From the NCBI RefSeq assembly GCF_003467125.1, contig NZ_QSFA01000032.1, positions 1 to 16,184 of the forward strand: a DNA stretch of 16,184 nucleotides. Direction: 5' to 3'. Under the pieces are notes generated by a model that saw only the letters and a program-made list of their open reading frames with translations, was not told where the DNA came from and made no database searches. The DNA is from Megasphaera sp. AM44-1BH. Its GTDB lineage: Bacteria; Bacillota; Negativicutes; Veillonellales; Megasphaeraceae. Shown one piece after another: positions 15,097 to 16,184 of this stretch. Position 1 is the first letter of the stretch; the number at the start of each line of letters is the position of its first letter. The translations under genes were made by a program, and so were the position numbers.

Positions 15097-15163
15097 ATTA
15101 TACCCATAAAGGCAGAAAAAGGGAATAAGTCCGATAATACGTAATGGATGCAACTGCCATACA
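15097..15163 (-). promoter_or_regulatory. Conserved upstream region of unit B
   Basis: It holds a minus-strand TATAAT at 15097-15102, a 4-nt gap, then the same 25-bp block as unit A (15107-15131) and weaker similarity to GCCATA (15158-15163). The spacing is identical to unit A at every step. Confidence 0.5.
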
Positions 15164-15502
15164 GGCCGTGCGGATTATGGTTGCTGGCAGGATTTGAGCT
15201 ACTGTTTTTTTTTTCTATAGAATTTTTTAAAATAAGAGACATTTTATTCTTTTCTGAATTATTGAGATTGTATAATCAATATATGAGAAGTGGTCTTATA
15301 ATGCTGTATTATTGGCACACTAATATCGTCGTCAAAAATTTGTCATTTAGTAGTATTAGTCAGTGTCTAGTAACATACAACGGCATATGATGTACTATAA
15401 GAATGATCAACCTGTGAAGAAACATTGCTGGGTCCCCAAATGGCAAATGCTATACGAGATATTTTTATAGTCATTTCTAAGCCTGTATGTCGTGATATGG
15501 GT
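15164..15502. other. AT-rich stretch without a supported gene
   Basis: I see no convincing gene, repeat or terminator. A TATAAT at 15271-15276 lacks a partner. A 27-residue frame (15387-15470, beginning MMYYKNDQPV and containing HCWVPKWQM) reads like a protein scrap and may be a remnant, but it has no ribosome binding site. A weak hairpin pairs CCATA with TATGG near 15157-15180. Confidence 0.4.
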
Positions 15503-16120
15503 TTAATTTTTTGCATTGTATTTCTGTATATTCCCTTTCCATCGCTTAGCTCGTCTAAATCCTGCGTCCTCAGCTTCTTGAACGGTCAATGCATAAAATT
15601 CTCCTTGTTCTTTAGAAATAACGCAGTGATCATATTGTTGGTCGAATGGGAGATGATAAATATGTTCATGTGTTGATTGGTTTATGTTGCATTTTATTAC
15701 TGGGTATGGTCCCATTGGTTTAATTTTGCATATTACGCCTAATGATTTTGCGAATTGTAAGGCTGTTTCTGAATAACCGGTTGTGGATGCAAATACTGGT
15801 ATAATTTTCTTATCATTAAGAGCTTGATAAAATCCATCGACGGTATGTGTTACTGACATTTCCGAAAGATAATACATTACTGTGGTACCAAAAAGTTGAT
15901 TTATATGTTTCTCATGGATTTGTTTTTTAGAAGACCAACGTTTGCATTGTACTATATGAATAGAGTCATTTTTTTTGCAAATCAAATCCCTACCAAAATC
16001 ATGCAATCCTTCGCTTGCTCCAAAATAGGTAACATGAAATCCATCGTTTTCGTAGAGATAGCCAATATAACGTTCATATTCTTGACCTGCTTCCCAACTG
16101 CTTTTCTTCGGTCGCTTCAT
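15503..16120 (-). CDS. Mrr-like restriction endonuclease with an Ada-like C-terminus
   Basis: The 205-residue protein begins with a restriction-endonuclease-like fold of the Mrr_cat type: GQEYERYIGYLYENDGF (12-28) is the usual first helix, and HDFGRDL...IHIVQCKRW supplies the D-(x)n-QxK active site (D45, Q58, K60). Mrr proteins cut DNA, often modified DNA. Residues about 150-195 (YHLPFDQQYDHC, then FYALTVQEAEDAGFRRAKRW) follow the pattern of the Ada-type zinc domain (YHlp-C...eeAeaaGYRPCkrC), but the paired cysteines are mostly replaced. No strong ribosome binding site precedes ATG 16120; the frame stays open for only 8 more codons. AT-rich composition suggests acquisition. It is upstream of the two RNA units on the same strand. 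Confidence 0.75.
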   Translation of the reverse strand: MKRPKKSSWEAGQEYERYIGYLYENDGFHVTYFGASEGLHDFGRDLICKKNDSIHIVQCKRWSSKKQIHEKHINQLFGTTVMYYLSEMSVTHTVDGFYQALNDKKIIPVFASTTGYSETALQFAKSLGVICKIKPMGPYPVIKCNINQSTHEHIYHLPFDQQYDHCVISKEQGEFYALTVQEAEDAGFRRAKRWKGNIQKYNAKN

Positions 16121-16184
16121 GTAGCAATCTAAGGCTCTTTGGTGCTAGCATATAAATAGGACAAGTCAAACTGAGGTTTTCCAT

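Noticed and set aside
14756..15109. 117-residue plus-strand frame
   Set aside because: It reads across two inverted-repeat units with no conserved frame between them.
14892..15242. 116-residue minus-strand frame
   Set aside because: It crosses RNA unit B, its terminator-like tail and the 34-bp repeat, with no ribosome binding site. The aligned unit A is in a different frame, so no protein is conserved.
1..16184. CRISPR array
   Set aside because: No regularly spaced direct repeats are present; the only repeats are two-copy.

Overview
The window looks like a chromosomal stretch of a Gram-negative-type Firmicute of the Negativicutes (Megasphaera/Dialister-like). This is inferred from gene content, codon style and a roughly mid-50s GC backbone; I could not run a comparison. 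There are no rRNAs, tRNAs, CRISPR arrays or intact insertion sequences.

Layout. (1) 1-2125: a secreted protein with an M15-type (D-Ala-D-Ala peptidase-like) zinc motif under its own promoter; then a possible 35-residue ORF and a DUF1848 protein with a C-terminal cysteine cluster. Each gene block ends in a clear terminator. (2) 2126-3090: an AT-rich stretch holding a decayed gene, one reading frame about 262 codons long broken by TAA, TAG and TGA. (3) 3098-7529: a compact three-gene operon. It encodes a coiled-coil protein with one C-terminal membrane helix, followed by two different dynamin-like GTPases separated by 3-9 nt. This is the most system-like protein cluster; paired bacterial dynamins are known both in membrane remodelling and, as Eleos/LeoABC, in phage defence. 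(4) 7530-7787: a long imperfect palindrome, a short tandem repeat and a two-way terminator. (5) 7788-13171: housekeeping genes, namely the sodium/proline symporter putP (minus), a Uup-type ABC-F ATPase (plus) and the ribosome quality-control factor rqcH (minus). uup and rqcH converge on a shared terminator.

(6) 13172-16184: an AT-rich accessory segment. It opens with a GC-rich block (13304-13504) of nested inverted repeats that looks like a structured RNA or repeat element. Next comes a Panacea-antitoxin/MazF-like-toxin pair with a near-consensus promoter, strong ribosome binding site and terminator. Then, on the minus strand, two tandem diverged copies of what I read as a small RNA gene: conserved upstream box, TATAAT, and after a constant 8-nt gap a long stem. 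The two stems differ in sequence but both pair perfectly. A 34-bp piece of the 13304-13504 element recurs between these two copies. The segment ends with an Mrr-like restriction endonuclease (minus) whose C-terminus resembles an Ada-type zinc domain without its cysteines.

How the genes work together: the three dynamin-operon proteins probably act together at a membrane. The toxin-antitoxin pair and the nuclease suggest a small defence/maintenance island. The tandem small-RNA units and the structured 200-nt element are the features least explained by known families.
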